Source of the DNA: Oceanicaulis alexandrii DSM 11625 | GTDB taxonomy: Bacteria > Pseudomonadota > Alphaproteobacteria > Caulobacterales > Maricaulaceae | Length of the DNA stretch: 64,000 bases | Direction of reading: 5' to 3' | Assembly (NCBI RefSeq): GCF_000420265.1 | Contig: NZ_ATUP01000001.1 | Coordinates: 1,550,001 to 1,614,000 of the forward strand | Shown: positions 18,971-27,055 of the stretch, in pieces | How the letters are laid out: the number at the start of each line of letters is the position of its first letter | Position numbering within the stretch: position 1 is the first letter of the stretch | Made by a program: the position numbers and the translations under genes | Notes under the pieces: model-generated | The model's input: the letters and a program-made list of their open reading frames with translations, nothing else | Told to the model about the DNA's origin: nothing | Databases searched by the model: none

Positions 18971-19789
18971 ATGAAAAAAAATATCTCATCAGCGCTGGTT
19001 CTGGGCGCGCTGGCACTGGCCGGAACGAGCGCGGCTCAGGCTCAGATTGCGGAAGGCTCGCAAGCCAGCCCTGTGCCGACCAATTATATCGCCGCCGGTG
19101 CAGCGATGCTGCCTGATTACGCTGGCTCTGACGATTATCGCGTCATCCCCTTTGGCGCGGCGCGGTTTGAACTGGGCGGGATTTCTTTCCGCACGCAGGG
19201 GCCGGGTCTGGCGGCGAATCTTTATGAGACCGGACCTTGGGAATTTGGCGCCTATGTGCGCTGGTCGGGCGGCCGCGATGATGTGGAAGACGAAATCGTC
19301 GACCGCATGCGCGATGTGGACTCCTCCCTGATTGCAGGCGGCTATGCGCGCCTCACCGTGGCGGAAGGCGTTCTGACCGAACGGGACCGGTTTGGCCTCG
19401 GCGTGGATCTGGGTGTAGACGCGCTGGGCAATTTTGACGGCCTCGCCTGGAGCGCCTCGGCCGATTACGGCGTCATGGTGTCTCGCGGCGTGTTTGCAGC
19501 TCTGTCGCTGTCCGCCAGCGGTTTCTCCGATGATTACGCCGACACCCTGTTCTCGGTGGATGCAGTGGACGCGGCTGCGACTGGCCTGTCTTTGTATTCA
19601 GCCGAAGGCGGCGTGCGTGATGTGGGTCTGACCGCGATTGTGGACGTCTCGGTCTCCCGCAACTGGTCTGTGACGGGCGTTGCAGGCTATTCGAGGCTCC
19701 TGGGCGATTACGCCGACAGCCCTATCGTCACTGAACGCGGCAGCGAAGATCAGGTCTTCCTCGGCCTGGCGCTGGGACGACGGTTCTAG
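18971..19789 (+). CDS. MipA/OmpV family outer membrane protein
   Basis: A 24-residue signal peptide ends in SAAQAQ. The mature part is a predicted beta-barrel with alternating amphipathic strands and a terminal phenylalanine (LGLALGRRF), the signal for outer-membrane insertion. Early motif PDYAGSDDYRVIPFGAARF is characteristic of MipA/OmpV proteins, which are MltA-interacting scaffolds or porin-like proteins. I chose the ATG at 18971 (GAGGGGGAATGGA upstream) over a much longer frame that has no signal peptide. It ends at a clear terminator. Confidence 0.9.
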   Translation: MKKNISSALVLGALALAGTSAAQAQIAEGSQASPVPTNYIAAGAAMLPDYAGSDDYRVIPFGAARFELGGISFRTQGPGLAANLYETGPWEFGAYVRWSGGRDDVEDEIVDRMRDVDSSLIAGGYARLTVAEGVLTERDRFGLGVDLGVDALGNFDGLAWSASADYGVMVSRGVFAALSLSASGFSDDYADTLFSVDAVDAAATGLSLYSAEGGVRDVGLTAIVDVSVSRNWSVTGVAGYSRLLGDYADSPIVTERGSEDQVFLGLALGRRF

Positions 19790-19812
19790 AAACAGGCTTC
19801 AGACAGTCTGAC

Positions 19813-19846
19813 ACGCCCCTGCAGATTCATCTGCGGGGGCGTTTTC
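19813..19846 (+). terminator. Terminator of the MipA/OmpV gene
   Basis: A long near-perfect stem (ACGCCCCTGCAGA with TCTGCGGGGGCGT) has a TTCA loop and is followed by TTTTCGTTT. It isolates the hydrogenase gene downstream from read-through. Confidence 0.85.
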
Positions 19847-19946
19847 GTTTGTCGAATGATTGGGCGTCTATCAGAGACGGGCATGGTGCAGCGGGCCACA
19901 ATCCCGTACACTGAAAAGGGTTTTATCACGCCGTCCCGGGACCCTT

Positions 19947-22019
19947 ATGATCCGACTGACCATTAATGGACGTGCCGTTGAACTTGAAGCGGGCGCGACT
20001 GTGCTTGAAGCGGCGCATGCGGCGGGTGTTTCAGTCCCGACGCTGTGTTGGTATCCAGGCTTGCCCGCCCATGCCGTCTGCCGCATGTGTCTAGTTGAAA
20101 TCAACGGCGATCCCAGGCCACAGCCCGCGTGCGCGACTGTGGTGAAAGACGGCGACAGCATCGAAACAGAAACGGACGCCTTGCGCGTATTTCGTCAGAC
20201 CAATGCCGAATGGTTGTTGGCGCGCCATCCTAATGACTGCCTGCATTGCGAGGTGAACGGCGGTTGCCAGTTCCAGCGTCTGGTGCGCGAGCATGAATGG
20301 GAAACGCATTGGCCTGAATCTTCTGGCCGGGCGCCTGACGCGCATGATCCAGACCTGACCGACCACACCTCGCCGAGCATCTGGCGCGATGTGTCCAAAT
20401 GTATTGAGTGCGGTCTGTGCGCGGAGGCGTGCGGCGAACCGGGGCAGCAACTGAATGTGATCGGGTTCGCCGATCGGGGTGAGGACCGTCGCCCGGTCAC
20501 CGTTTTTGATCAGCCTTTAAGCGAGACCGATTGCATTTCGTGCGGTCAGTGCACGCTTGTATGCCCGGTCGGGGCGCTGATCGAGGCGCCGCAATGGCAT
20601 GAGGTGCTCAGTCGGCTTGATTCCCGACATCAGGTGTCTGTGGTTCAGGTGGCGCCCGCGACGCGGATCGCGATCAGCGAAGAGTTTGGCTTCAAGCCGG
20701 GGACAGTCAGCACCGGCCGCCTGATCAACGCTTTGCGGCAATTGGGATTTGACTATGTCTTTGACACCAATTTCGCGGCGGATCTGACGATCATGGAAGA
20801 GGGTTCAGAGCTTCTGGCCAGGGTGAAGGCCGAGACGGACCTGCCATTATTCACGTCGTGCTGTCCGGGCTGGGTGAACTGGGTGGAATTGCACCGGCCA
20901 GACTTGCTGCCGCATCTGAGCACCACGAAATCGCCGCAGCAGATGCATGGCGCCCTGTCCAAGCGCAGCCGGTTCGCGCGGTCTTTAGGCCCCGAATACG
21001 CTGAGGGCGCCAAAGAGCCCTATGTGGTCAGCGTCATGCCCTGCACGGCCAAGAAAGACGAAGCGGCTCGACCCGGTCAGTCTGAAGATGTGGATCATGT
21101 GCTGACCACGCGCGAGCTGGCCCGGATGATCCGCTCGCGCGGCATCGCCTTCGGCGCCCTGGACGAGGACGGCGTGTTCGACAACCCGCTGGGTGAGAGC
21201 ACTGGCGCTGCGCAAATCTTCGGCGCTTCAGGCGGTGTGATGGAGGCGATGGCGCGCACGGCTGCGCATCTTGTGGATCCAGACGGTGCGCCAACACTGG
21301 AATGGCGGGCGCTGCGCGGCGTGAACGCCGGCGTGAAGACCACCCAAGTTCCCGGCGTCGGCGCTGTCGCCGTCTGCAACGGCATCGCCGCCGCGCAGCG
21401 CATGCTGCAAACACAGGACTGGCGGACACACTATGTGGCGATTGAGGTGATGGCGTGCGTCGGCGGCTGCCTGGGCGGCGGCGGCGAGCCAAAATCCATG
21501 GACCCGGACGTACTCAAAAAGCGCGCGGAGGCGGTCTATGCGGTGGATGGAGCGGCGCCGCGTCGCCGGTCTTTCGAAAACCCTGACGTCCAGGCGCTGT
21601 ATGCATCCGAGCTGGGGCGCCCAAATTCAGCTGCAGCCCATGCCCTGCTCCACACCCGGTATGCCGGACGACGCTCAAACCGGGCGCTTTTGATGCAGTT
21701 TCTGGACTGCGTCGACCGGCGGGACGGACGCGCGGCGGCGGCGCTTTTTCATCCCGACGGGGTTTGGTCCACAGCGTCTCACTTCGGTGATGTTCAGGGC
21801 GCTGAGCGTATTGAAGCGCTTGTCAGCACGCAGTTGCCGCCGCGTAAACACGGTCCGGCGTTTGTGCGCCATCAGATGGCCTCAGCGGCGGATGGCGATG
21901 ACCTCACGGTCATTCTGCCGGATGGTCAACGCTGCCGGTTTGAAATCGCGCTTGAGACGGCCCAACGGGAGGGACAAGACACGACGTTGATCAAGTCGCT
22001 GGTGCGGCGCGTCGAATAA
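19947..22019 (+). CDS. hydA: [FeFe]-hydrogenase with C-terminal NTF2/SnoaL-like extension
   Basis: A 690-aa protein with the full Clostridium CpI-type layout. Residues 1-75: plant-type 2Fe-2S domain (Cys34, 45, 48, 61). Residues 94-107: His-ligated cluster (His94, Cys98, Cys101, Cys107). Two 4Fe-4S sets: Cys152/155/158/162 and Cys196/199/202/206. The H-cluster motifs are all intact: TSCCPGW (Cys305, proton-relay; Cys306, ligand), MPCTAKKDE (Cys366) and VMACVGGCLGGGG (Cys504, Cys508). The small-subunit-like ending (LYASELGRP, HALLHTRY) is normal, but about 113 extra residues follow (577-690) that look like an NTF2/SnoaL fold (LDCVDRRDGRAAAALFHPDG). Known family reaction: reversible proton reduction/H2 oxidation. 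Maturation genes hydEFG are absent here. I chose the ATG at 19947 at the start of the ferredoxin domain. Confidence 0.92.
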   Translation: MIRLTINGRAVELEAGATVLEAAHAAGVSVPTLCWYPGLPAHAVCRMCLVEINGDPRPQPACATVVKDGDSIETETDALRVFRQTNAEWLLARHPNDCLHCEVNGGCQFQRLVREHEWETHWPESSGRAPDAHDPDLTDHTSPSIWRDVSKCIECGLCAEACGEPGQQLNVIGFADRGEDRRPVTVFDQPLSETDCISCGQCTLVCPVGALIEAPQWHEVLSRLDSRHQVSVVQVAPATRIAISEEFGFKPGTVSTGRLINALRQLGFDYVFDTNFAADLTIMEEGSELLARVKAETDLPLFTSCCPGWVNWVELHRPDLLPHLSTTKSPQQMHGALSKRSRFARSLGPEYAEGAKEPYVVSVMPCTAKKDEAARPGQSEDVDHVLTTRELARMIRSRGIAFGALDEDGVFDNPLGESTGAAQIFGASGGVMEAMARTAAHLVDPDGAPTLEWRALRGVNAGVKTTQVPGVGAVAVCNGIAAAQRMLQTQDWRTHYVAIEVMACVGGCLGGGGEPKSMDPDVLKKRAEAVYAVDGAAPRRRSFENPDVQALYASELGRPNSAAAHALLHTRYAGRRSNRALLMQFLDCVDRRDGRAAAALFHPDGVWSTASHFGDVQGAERIEALVSTQLPPRKHGPAFVRHQMASAADGDDLTVILPDGQRCRFEIALETAQREGQDTTLIKSLVRRVE

Positions 22020-22021
22020 GA

Positions 22022-22177
22022 GTGTTTGGGATAAATGTGGCGGACTTAAGGGGATGGTTCTCGAACCCCGAAGCGCTGATTGAGGTGCTGGAGGAGATGG
22101 AGGAAGTGCTCACCGGATCGGCCGGCCGCGAAAATGATGGGACTATAAAAAAGGCCTTGGAGTGTGATCCCAACTGA
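22022..22177 (+). CDS. Possible small gene or gene remnant, 51 aa
   Basis: A GTG two bases past the hydrogenase stop opens a 51-codon frame with an acidic helical centre (ALIEVLEEMEEVLTG) and an ending TIKKALECDPN. It is not recognisable. The closeness to the hydrogenase stop would allow coupling, but there is no clear binding site and the frame may be a remnant. The remaining stretch to 22273 shows nothing coding; it is less GC-rich than the surroundings. Confidence 0.3.
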   Translation: MFGINVADLRGWFSNPEALIEVLEEMEEVLTGSAGRENDGTIKKALECDPN

Positions 22178-22273
22178 TGACTGTGCCGCCGGCGGATTCG
22201 CCGCAAAGAAATCCGCCCCCACTGCTTCCCGAGGGAAAATGCCGACTTCGTTTGCATTCACGCGAGGTCGAAT

Positions 22274-22972
22274 ATGGCTGCTTTGCCAACCGTTGAAAAT
22301 CGTCAACTTAATGCTACGGAAGACGCGGAAGCCGCCTTTGAGCGCCTTGTCGTCCTTCTCGAGCAGAAGCGGCGACCGTTCGATTTCGCGGCTATGACTC
22401 GAATTGGTAAATGCGTTTTTGTAGGTGAAGGCGATCTGAGCTTCGCACGTGCTTTGGCGCGCGACGCGAAAAGCTGCGCTGGGCATATCATAGCGACAAC
22501 CTTTGAAGCTGAGCGCAGCGTTTGTCCGGCGGGAAGGAGAAACGCCCGATCACTGAGCGATCTAGGCGCCAAGGTTTTACACGGCGTCGACGCCCGACAC
22601 CTAGATGATCGAAACTTGCCAGCAATGGCGGAGCTGATCGCGTTTCAGTTCCCGAACACGGGCACGCGAAGGTCGGTCCACGGTCGTACAGAAAATCATA
22701 TTCTGTTGCGCCGGTTCCTCCGGGCGGCGGCCTCGCGACTTAAGTTGACCGGTCGGATCGCAGTTACGCTTGTAAATAGCCCGCATCATCTGGGCGTATT
22801 TGATCCGCCTTCGGCGGCGGAATGGGCGGGCTGCGAAGTAGTGGAGGTGCTTCCATTTTATCGGTCTGCCTGGTCGGGCTATGGTCACGTCAACACCAAC
22901 GATGCGAGCGAGAGCGCTTTGTCGAAATACCGGTCTTGTAGTACCTGGCTTTTTAAACCGGTGAGGCGATAG
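22274..22972 (+). CDS. BMT5-like Rossmann protein (DUF2431), putative rRNA/RNA methyltransferase
   Basis: From residue 45 the protein follows the DUF2431/BMT5-like pattern: CVFVGEGDLSFARALA (GEGDLSF at 51-57, the nucleotide-binding loop), IIATTFEAE, LHGVDARHL, LIAFQFPNTG, then HGRTENHILLRRFLRAA. In yeast, Bmt5 methylates 25S rRNA uridine N3; bacterial relatives have no defined substrate. Codon use (many A/T-ending codons) differs from the neighbours, which suggests later acquisition. The ATG at 22274 follows a weak GAGGT; an in-frame ATG at 22394 is an alternative start at the domain edge. One base separates its stop from the AlkB-like gene. Confidence 0.8.
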   Translation: MAALPTVENRQLNATEDAEAAFERLVVLLEQKRRPFDFAAMTRIGKCVFVGEGDLSFARALARDAKSCAGHIIATTFEAERSVCPAGRRNARSLSDLGAKVLHGVDARHLDDRNLPAMAELIAFQFPNTGTRRSVHGRTENHILLRRFLRAAASRLKLTGRIAVTLVNSPHHLGVFDPPSAAEWAGCEVVEVLPFYRSAWSGYGHVNTNDASESALSKYRSCSTWLFKPVRR

Positions 22973-22973
22973 G

Positions 22974-23543
22974 ATGACGGACACGGTGAGCTTACCGCCC
23001 GGCGCATGCCTCATTCGCGACTTCGTGTCGGAGCAAGCCGTGGGACGCCTGCTCGCGGCGATTGACGCAACGGACTGGCGTGCAGATCTGAAACGACGCG
23101 TGCAGCATTACGGCTGGCGGTACGACTATCGCGAGCGGCGCGTGACGGAAGAGATGCGGCTTGGCCCGCTGCCGGACTGGCTTCTTCCCGCCGCCGAGGC
23201 TGTTGGAGACCTGCCGGAGTTTAATCGGCGACCCGATCAGGTGATCGTGAACGAGTATCTTCCAGGTCAGGGCATATCCGCGCATGTCGATTGCGAACCG
23301 TGCTTTGGGCCGGCGATCGCCTCGCTCAGCCTTGGAGGCGAGGTCGAGATGGTCTTCAAAAAGCGCTCAACTGGCGAATGCCACAGCGTCATACTTGAGC
23401 CCGCAAACCTCCTGATCCTGTCTGGTGAGGCGCGCTATGACTGGAGCCACGAAATTCCGGCGCGTAAATCCGATGTGATCAAGGGCGTGCGCCAGCCCAG
23501 AACTCGCCGCGTGTCGCTGACCTTGCGGACAGTGACCCTTTAG
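22974..23543 (+). CDS. ALKBH8-like 2-oxoglutarate/Fe(II) dioxygenase
   Basis: An AlkB-superfamily oxygenase, 189 aa. [16 protein letters not shown] and [15 protein letters not shown] are typical of the ALKBH8/ABH-like group rather than of E. coli AlkB. Iron ligands: His104, Asp106 and His159 (DWSHEIPAR); 2-oxoglutarate arginines 179 and 185 (RVSLTLR). [12 protein letters not shown] replaces the GGESR motif of the other AlkB in this window. It is translationally coupled to the BMT5-like gene upstream, which points to a joint role in RNA modification or repair. It ends 18 bases from the 3' end of tRNA-Ala. Confidence 0.88.
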   Translation: MTDTVSLPPGACLIRDFVSEQAVGRLLAAIDATDWRADLKRRVQHYGWRYDYRERRVTEEMRLGPLPDWLLPAAEAVGDLPEFNRRPDQVIVNEYLPGQGISAHVDCEPCFGPAIASLSLGGEVEMVFKKRSTGECHSVILEPANLLILSGEARYDWSHEIPARKSDVIKGVRQPRTRRVSLTLRTVTL

Positions 23544-23561
23544 GCTCGTGGGTTATGGAAA

Positions 23562-23637
<76 letters not shown>

Positions 23638-23653
23638 GTTCCAGAGGATGGCT

Positions 23654-23682
23654 GACGTAAGAAGCTCGACTGAAGTTGTCAA
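23654..23682 (-). promoter_or_regulatory. Promoter of tRNA-Ala
   Basis: On the minus strand, a perfect TTGACA (23677-23682) is followed after 17 bases by TACGTC, a weak -10, placing transcription start about ten bases before the tRNA. Confidence 0.55.
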
Positions 23683-23707
23683 GGATTGCGACAAAGGTCG
23701 CGGATGA

Positions 23708-23738
23708 TTGACGTTTGCGTAAACGGAACTTCGTTATA
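23708..23738 (+). promoter_or_regulatory. Candidate promoter of the histidine kinase gene
   Basis: TTGACG at 23708-23713 with an AT-rich GTTATA at 23733-23738 (spacing 19, slightly long) lies directly upstream of the kinase start codon. Confidence 0.35.
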
Positions 23739-23749
23739 AAACATGCGTC

Positions 23750-24856
23750 ATGGGTGAGGGGACAGGAATTGCCGGTGAAGCGCCGCTTCACCAGTTCGGT
23801 ATGGGAGATGGCGCGGAGCCGTTTATCTTCCACATGCTGACTCACGCCCTGGTTTTCAGCGCCTATGCGCTGATTGCAGGAACGCTGATCTGGCAAATGC
23901 AGCGGAACAAGAAGCTGCTGCGCCTGAAAATGGTGCGTATCGTTATCGTTCTGGCGTCTCTGGCCGGGCTGGCGCACCTGGCGGGCCTTCTGTCAGTGGG
24001 CATGCCGCATCCGCGTCTTGACGCTGTGGTTCATCTGCTCAGCGCAGCGTTTGGTTTGTGCGGCGCCATTCTGCTTTGGTACTGGCTGCCGCAAATGCTG
24101 GCGCTGGCCCAGGAACGCCGATTGACCCCGGTCAACATGGTCAGCCGATCCGATTATCAGGCTTTGCAAGCCAAGCTCGACAATACCCATGCGGGTCTGC
24201 AGCGTTTCGCGACGGCTGCGTCGCATGATCTCAGAGCGCCCTTGCGCCATATCTCGGTCTTCGCCGGACTGATCGAGCGTGAGGAAGGCGATCAGCTGAG
24301 CCATGCCGGCCGTGACTATCTGGGCCGGTTGAACACCTCAGTGGCGCGGATGCAGGACCTGACTGAGGCTCTTGTAGAATATGTGCGCGCCATCAGCATG
24401 ATGCACGAGCCGACGCGACTGGAACTCCGCGATGTGCTCGCTGGGGTCCGCAAGGATCTGGCGGTTGAAATCGAAAGTCAGAACGCGGTGATCGAGATTG
24501 CGCCCATGCCGGCCGTCTGGGCGGATGACACGCTCGTGGCTCTCGTTCTTCATCATCTGATCGACAATGCGCTGAAGTTCGCCAAGGACCCGCCTGTCCT
24601 CAGGCTTTATGCGCGGGAGGCCAAGGCGGGATGGGTGGAGATCGTCGTCGAGGATGAAGGCCCCGGTATCGACCCGCGCCAGAGCGAAATGGTGTTCGAC
24701 GTTCTGTTTCGCATGTCGACAGGTCCGGTAGAAGGCGTCGGGCTGGGCCTGGCCTTGTGTCGGCAGATTATTGAGGCTGCGGGGGGCCGAATCTGGCACG
24801 ACGTTGAGTATGACGCCGGGGCGCGTTTCGTCTTCACCCTGCCCGCTGCGCCGTGA
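23750..24856 (+). CDS. Membrane sensor histidine kinase
   Basis: Three to four membrane helices lie in the first 120 residues (about 28-48, 62-82 and 95-116) with almost no periplasmic loop, so it likely senses a membrane or internal signal. A DHp domain follows with phospho-accepting His159 (ASHDLRAPLRHI) and then an HATPase domain (LIDNALKFA, VEDEGPGIDPR, GVGLGLALCRQII). The DLRAPLRHI motif is typical of phytochrome-like kinases of the HWE-unrelated HisKA type. The start ATG is uncertain (another in-frame ATG at 23801). No response regulator is adjacent. Confidence 0.85.
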   Translation: MGEGTGIAGEAPLHQFGMGDGAEPFIFHMLTHALVFSAYALIAGTLIWQMQRNKKLLRLKMVRIVIVLASLAGLAHLAGLLSVGMPHPRLDAVVHLLSAAFGLCGAILLWYWLPQMLALAQERRLTPVNMVSRSDYQALQAKLDNTHAGLQRFATAASHDLRAPLRHISVFAGLIEREEGDQLSHAGRDYLGRLNTSVARMQDLTEALVEYVRAISMMHEPTRLELRDVLAGVRKDLAVEIESQNAVIEIAPMPAVWADDTLVALVLHHLIDNALKFAKDPPVLRLYAREAKAGWVEIVVEDEGPGIDPRQSEMVFDVLFRMSTGPVEGVGLGLALCRQIIEAAGGRIWHDVEYDAGARFVFTLPAAP

Positions 24857-24944
24857 TTGCGACCGAAGCTGCTTGTCAGCGCCCGTCGGTGAGGGCTAGA
24901 CCAGCACGCAGTGAAGTGAATTCTGAACGAGAGCGCTGATACCC

Positions 24945-25259
24945 ATGGAACACATGTCTCTGGCGCAGGTCCTGGTTTACCTGTTCCTGCTGATCCCGCT
25001 GCAATTGCTGGTCTATGTCATTTTTGTGGGGGTCATCCTGAGTTGGCTCATCTCGTTTAATGTCGTCAATGCGCACAACCAGCTCGTCAGCACGATCTGG
25101 CGCCTGACCAGCACGATCACCGAGCCTCTGCTGCGCCCGCTGCGCAATTTCCTGCCGCCTCTGGGCGGTCTGGACCTGTCGCCGCTGGTATTGCTCTTGT
25201 TGATCATGTTCGTGCGCAACTGGCTGATCCTTGGACAAATCTTCCCCCGTCTCGGCTAA
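24945..25259 (+). CDS. YggT family membrane protein
   Basis: A 104-aa inner-membrane protein with two YggT helices (residues about 8-36 and 82-100) and the signatures GVILSWLISFN and LRPLRNFLPPLGGLDLSP. Family members (Ycf19-like) influence envelope or osmotic behaviour; the mechanism is not known. Its end overlaps the next gene by 29 bases, and folD follows, a compact operon. Confidence 0.9.
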   Translation: MEHMSLAQVLVYLFLLIPLQLLVYVIFVGVILSWLISFNVVNAHNQLVSTIWRLTSTITEPLLRPLRNFLPPLGGLDLSPLVLLLLIMFVRNWLILGQIFPRLG

Positions 25260-25584
25260 CGTCCTGCCCGCGCAGGCCGCCGATGGCGGTCTGCGGTTGT
25301 TCGTCAGGGTCCAGCCCAAAGCCTCGCGCGCCGGCATAGGCGGTGTGCGCACGGGCGCTGACGGGCGGGTGCGTCTGACCGCGAAAGTGCGCGCCGCGCC
25401 TGACAAGGGCGCCGCCAATACAGAACTCTGCGCGTTGGTCGCCAGAGCTCTGGGGGCGCCCAAGTCCACGGTCAGCGTGATCAGTGGCGCGACCCAGCGC
25501 GAGAAAACCCTGTGGGTCGTCTCCGATGACGTCCAGGGCCTGCTTGACGCCGTCACGGCCTTGCTCCATGACCCCGCCCCATGA
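25231..25584 (+). CDS. DUF167/YggU family protein
   Basis: A 117-aa soluble protein with the DUF167 core: [35 protein letters not shown] and [15 protein letters not shown]. The start codon is TTG inside the yggT-like gene, supported by the N-terminal length of relatives. Its stop overlaps the ATG of folD (ATGA), so the three genes are translated as a unit. Function unknown. Confidence 0.88.
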   Translation: MDKSSPVSANVLPAQAADGGLRLFVRVQPKASRAGIGGVRTGADGRVRLTAKVRAAPDKGAANTELCALVARALGAPKSTVSVISGATQREKTLWVVSDDVQGLLDAVTALLHDPAP

Positions 25585-26513
25585 CCGAGATCATCACGTC
25601 CTCCCGCGCGACCGCCAAGCTGATTGACGGCAAGGCCGCCGCCGCCGCCGTTGACGCCGCCGCTGCTGAGGGCGCGCGTCAGCTCGAAGCTGCCCTGGGC
25701 CGACCGCCCTGCCTGGCCGTTGTGCTTGTGGGCGATGACCCCGCCAGCCAGGTCTATGTGCGCAATAAGGGCCGCCGAACCGAAGCCGCCGGCATGCGCT
25801 CGGTGGAGCATCGTCTGCCCGCTGACGCCAGGCAGAGCGATGTAGTGGCCTTGGTGCAGACGCTGAACGCGGATGATGGCGTGGACGGAATTCTGGTCCA
25901 GCTCCCATTGCCCGAAGGTCTTGATGAAACCGAAGTCGTCCAGACCATCCGTCCGGACAAGGATGTAGATGGACTGACGGCGCAAAGCGCCGGAGCCCTG
26001 GTTCTGGGGGCGCCTGGCATGCGGCCCTGCACGCCGTCCGGCAGCGTGTTCCTCGCCAAACAAGCGCTCGGTGATCTGACGGGCAAGTCCGTGGTGGTGA
26101 TCGGTCGATCGATCCTGGTGGGAAAACCGGCTGCGCTGTTGTTTCTGGCGGAAAACTGCACAGTCACTCTGGCCCATTCACGCACGCAGGACCTGCCCGC
26201 AGTCTGCCGTCAGGCCGACATTGTAATCGCCGCGGTCGGGCGTCCCAATCTTGTTAAAGGCGATTGGATAAAGCCTGGCGCTTGCGTCATTGATGTGGGT
26301 ATCAATCGCGTCGAAGGAGAGTCCGGGAAATCCCGCCTTGTCGGGGATGTGGATTTTGACCAGGCTATTGAAACTGCAGGTTTCATTACGCCTGTTCCTG
26401 GCGGAGTGGGGCCGATGACCATCGCCATGCTGCTTGCGAACACAGTCGCCGCTGCAGCCAGACGGGCTAACGTATCTGTGCCAGACAGCGTCAAGGATGT
26501 TTTGCCGGGTTAA
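25581..26513 (+). CDS. folD: Bifunctional methylenetetrahydrofolate dehydrogenase/cyclohydrolase
   Basis: Interconverts 5,10-methylene- and 10-formyl-tetrahydrofolate for purine and fMet synthesis. Signatures: [17 protein letters not shown] with the catalytic Lys, [19 protein letters not shown] and [17 protein letters not shown] of the NADP-binding site, and [19 protein letters not shown]. Length is normal (310 aa). An ATGA overlap joins it to the upstream gene. Confidence 0.97.
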   Translation: MTEIITSSRATAKLIDGKAAAAAVDAAAAEGARQLEAALGRPPCLAVVLVGDDPASQVYVRNKGRRTEAAGMRSVEHRLPADARQSDVVALVQTLNADDGVDGILVQLPLPEGLDETEVVQTIRPDKDVDGLTAQSAGALVLGAPGMRPCTPSGSVFLAKQALGDLTGKSVVVIGRSILVGKPAALLFLAENCTVTLAHSRTQDLPAVCRQADIVIAAVGRPNLVKGDWIKPGACVIDVGINRVEGESGKSRLVGDVDFDQAIETAGFITPVPGGVGPMTIAMLLANTVAAAARRANVSVPDSVKDVLPG

Positions 26514-26563
26514 AACCTGCTTAAGCATGCATCCAGTAGTTTAGCGCCTAGCAGGAGAGAGTG

Positions 26564-27007
26564 ATGCCGCAGCCCTTGTCGGTTCTTCATGTCGAAGATG
26601 ACTTCGCTGATGCGATGTTGCTCCAGCACGCGCTATGCGATGCGGGCGGCTATGACATGGAGCTTCAGGTCGTCCGAACATTGCGGGATGCGCGTTTCAA
26701 GCTGTCTCGCAATTCTTATGACCTGATCATCGCTGATTTGCGCCTGCCTGACTCCACTCAGCCCAATGAGACGGTCAGTTTGCTCGAGCAGCAGGCTCGG
26801 GGCACGCCGATTCTGGTGCTGAGCGGGTCAGCGGGTGTGGACTCCCACCGCACCGGCGATCAGGTGAAGTTTCTCGATAAGAATGATTTCCTGAACAAGA
26901 ACCTGGACGAGAAAAGCCAGGAATTGCTGTTCTGGGTCAAAAGCACGGCGCAGGGCCAAGGCGAAGGCGTTGTTCTTGATGATTCATCAGGAACCTACGA
27001 AATCTAA
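26564..27007 (+). CDS. Stand-alone response regulator receiver protein
   Basis: A single receiver domain without an output domain. The acidic pocket is Glu11/Asp12/Asp13 (VEDDFADA), the phospho-accepting residue is likely Asp58 (LIIADLRLP), and LVLSGSAG holds the conserved Thr/Ser. A lysine follows in KFLDKNDFLNK. The pattern resembles receivers that pass phosphate on to another kinase. Both GTG (26561) and ATG (26564) are possible; AGGAGAG favours the ATG. It stands alone, so its partner kinase is unknown. Confidence 0.82.
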   Translation: MPQPLSVLHVEDDFADAMLLQHALCDAGGYDMELQVVRTLRDARFKLSRNSYDLIIADLRLPDSTQPNETVSLLEQQARGTPILVLSGSAGVDSHRTGDQVKFLDKNDFLNKNLDEKSQELLFWVKSTAQGQGEGVVLDDSSGTYEI

Positions 27008-27055
27008 CCTGAAGGTGAGCTGGACGCAGAAGGCGCGCAGCCTATCTGCGGGTTC

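Noticed and set aside
9308-19789. Overlapping palindromic stop codons (9308-9319 and 17691-17694) as regulatory sites
   Set aside because: They are simply compact convergent gene ends; no stable hairpin with a T run is formed.
22061-22069. Nine-base match TCGAACCCC between the hydrogenase tail region and the T arm of tRNA-Ala, as an attachment-site pair
   Set aside because: Nine bases inside a GC-rich region is expected by chance, and no integrase or longer repeat supports integration.
24876-26177. Minus-strand frame of 433 codons opposite yggT/yggU/folD
   Set aside because: Shadow of three well-supported plus-strand genes.
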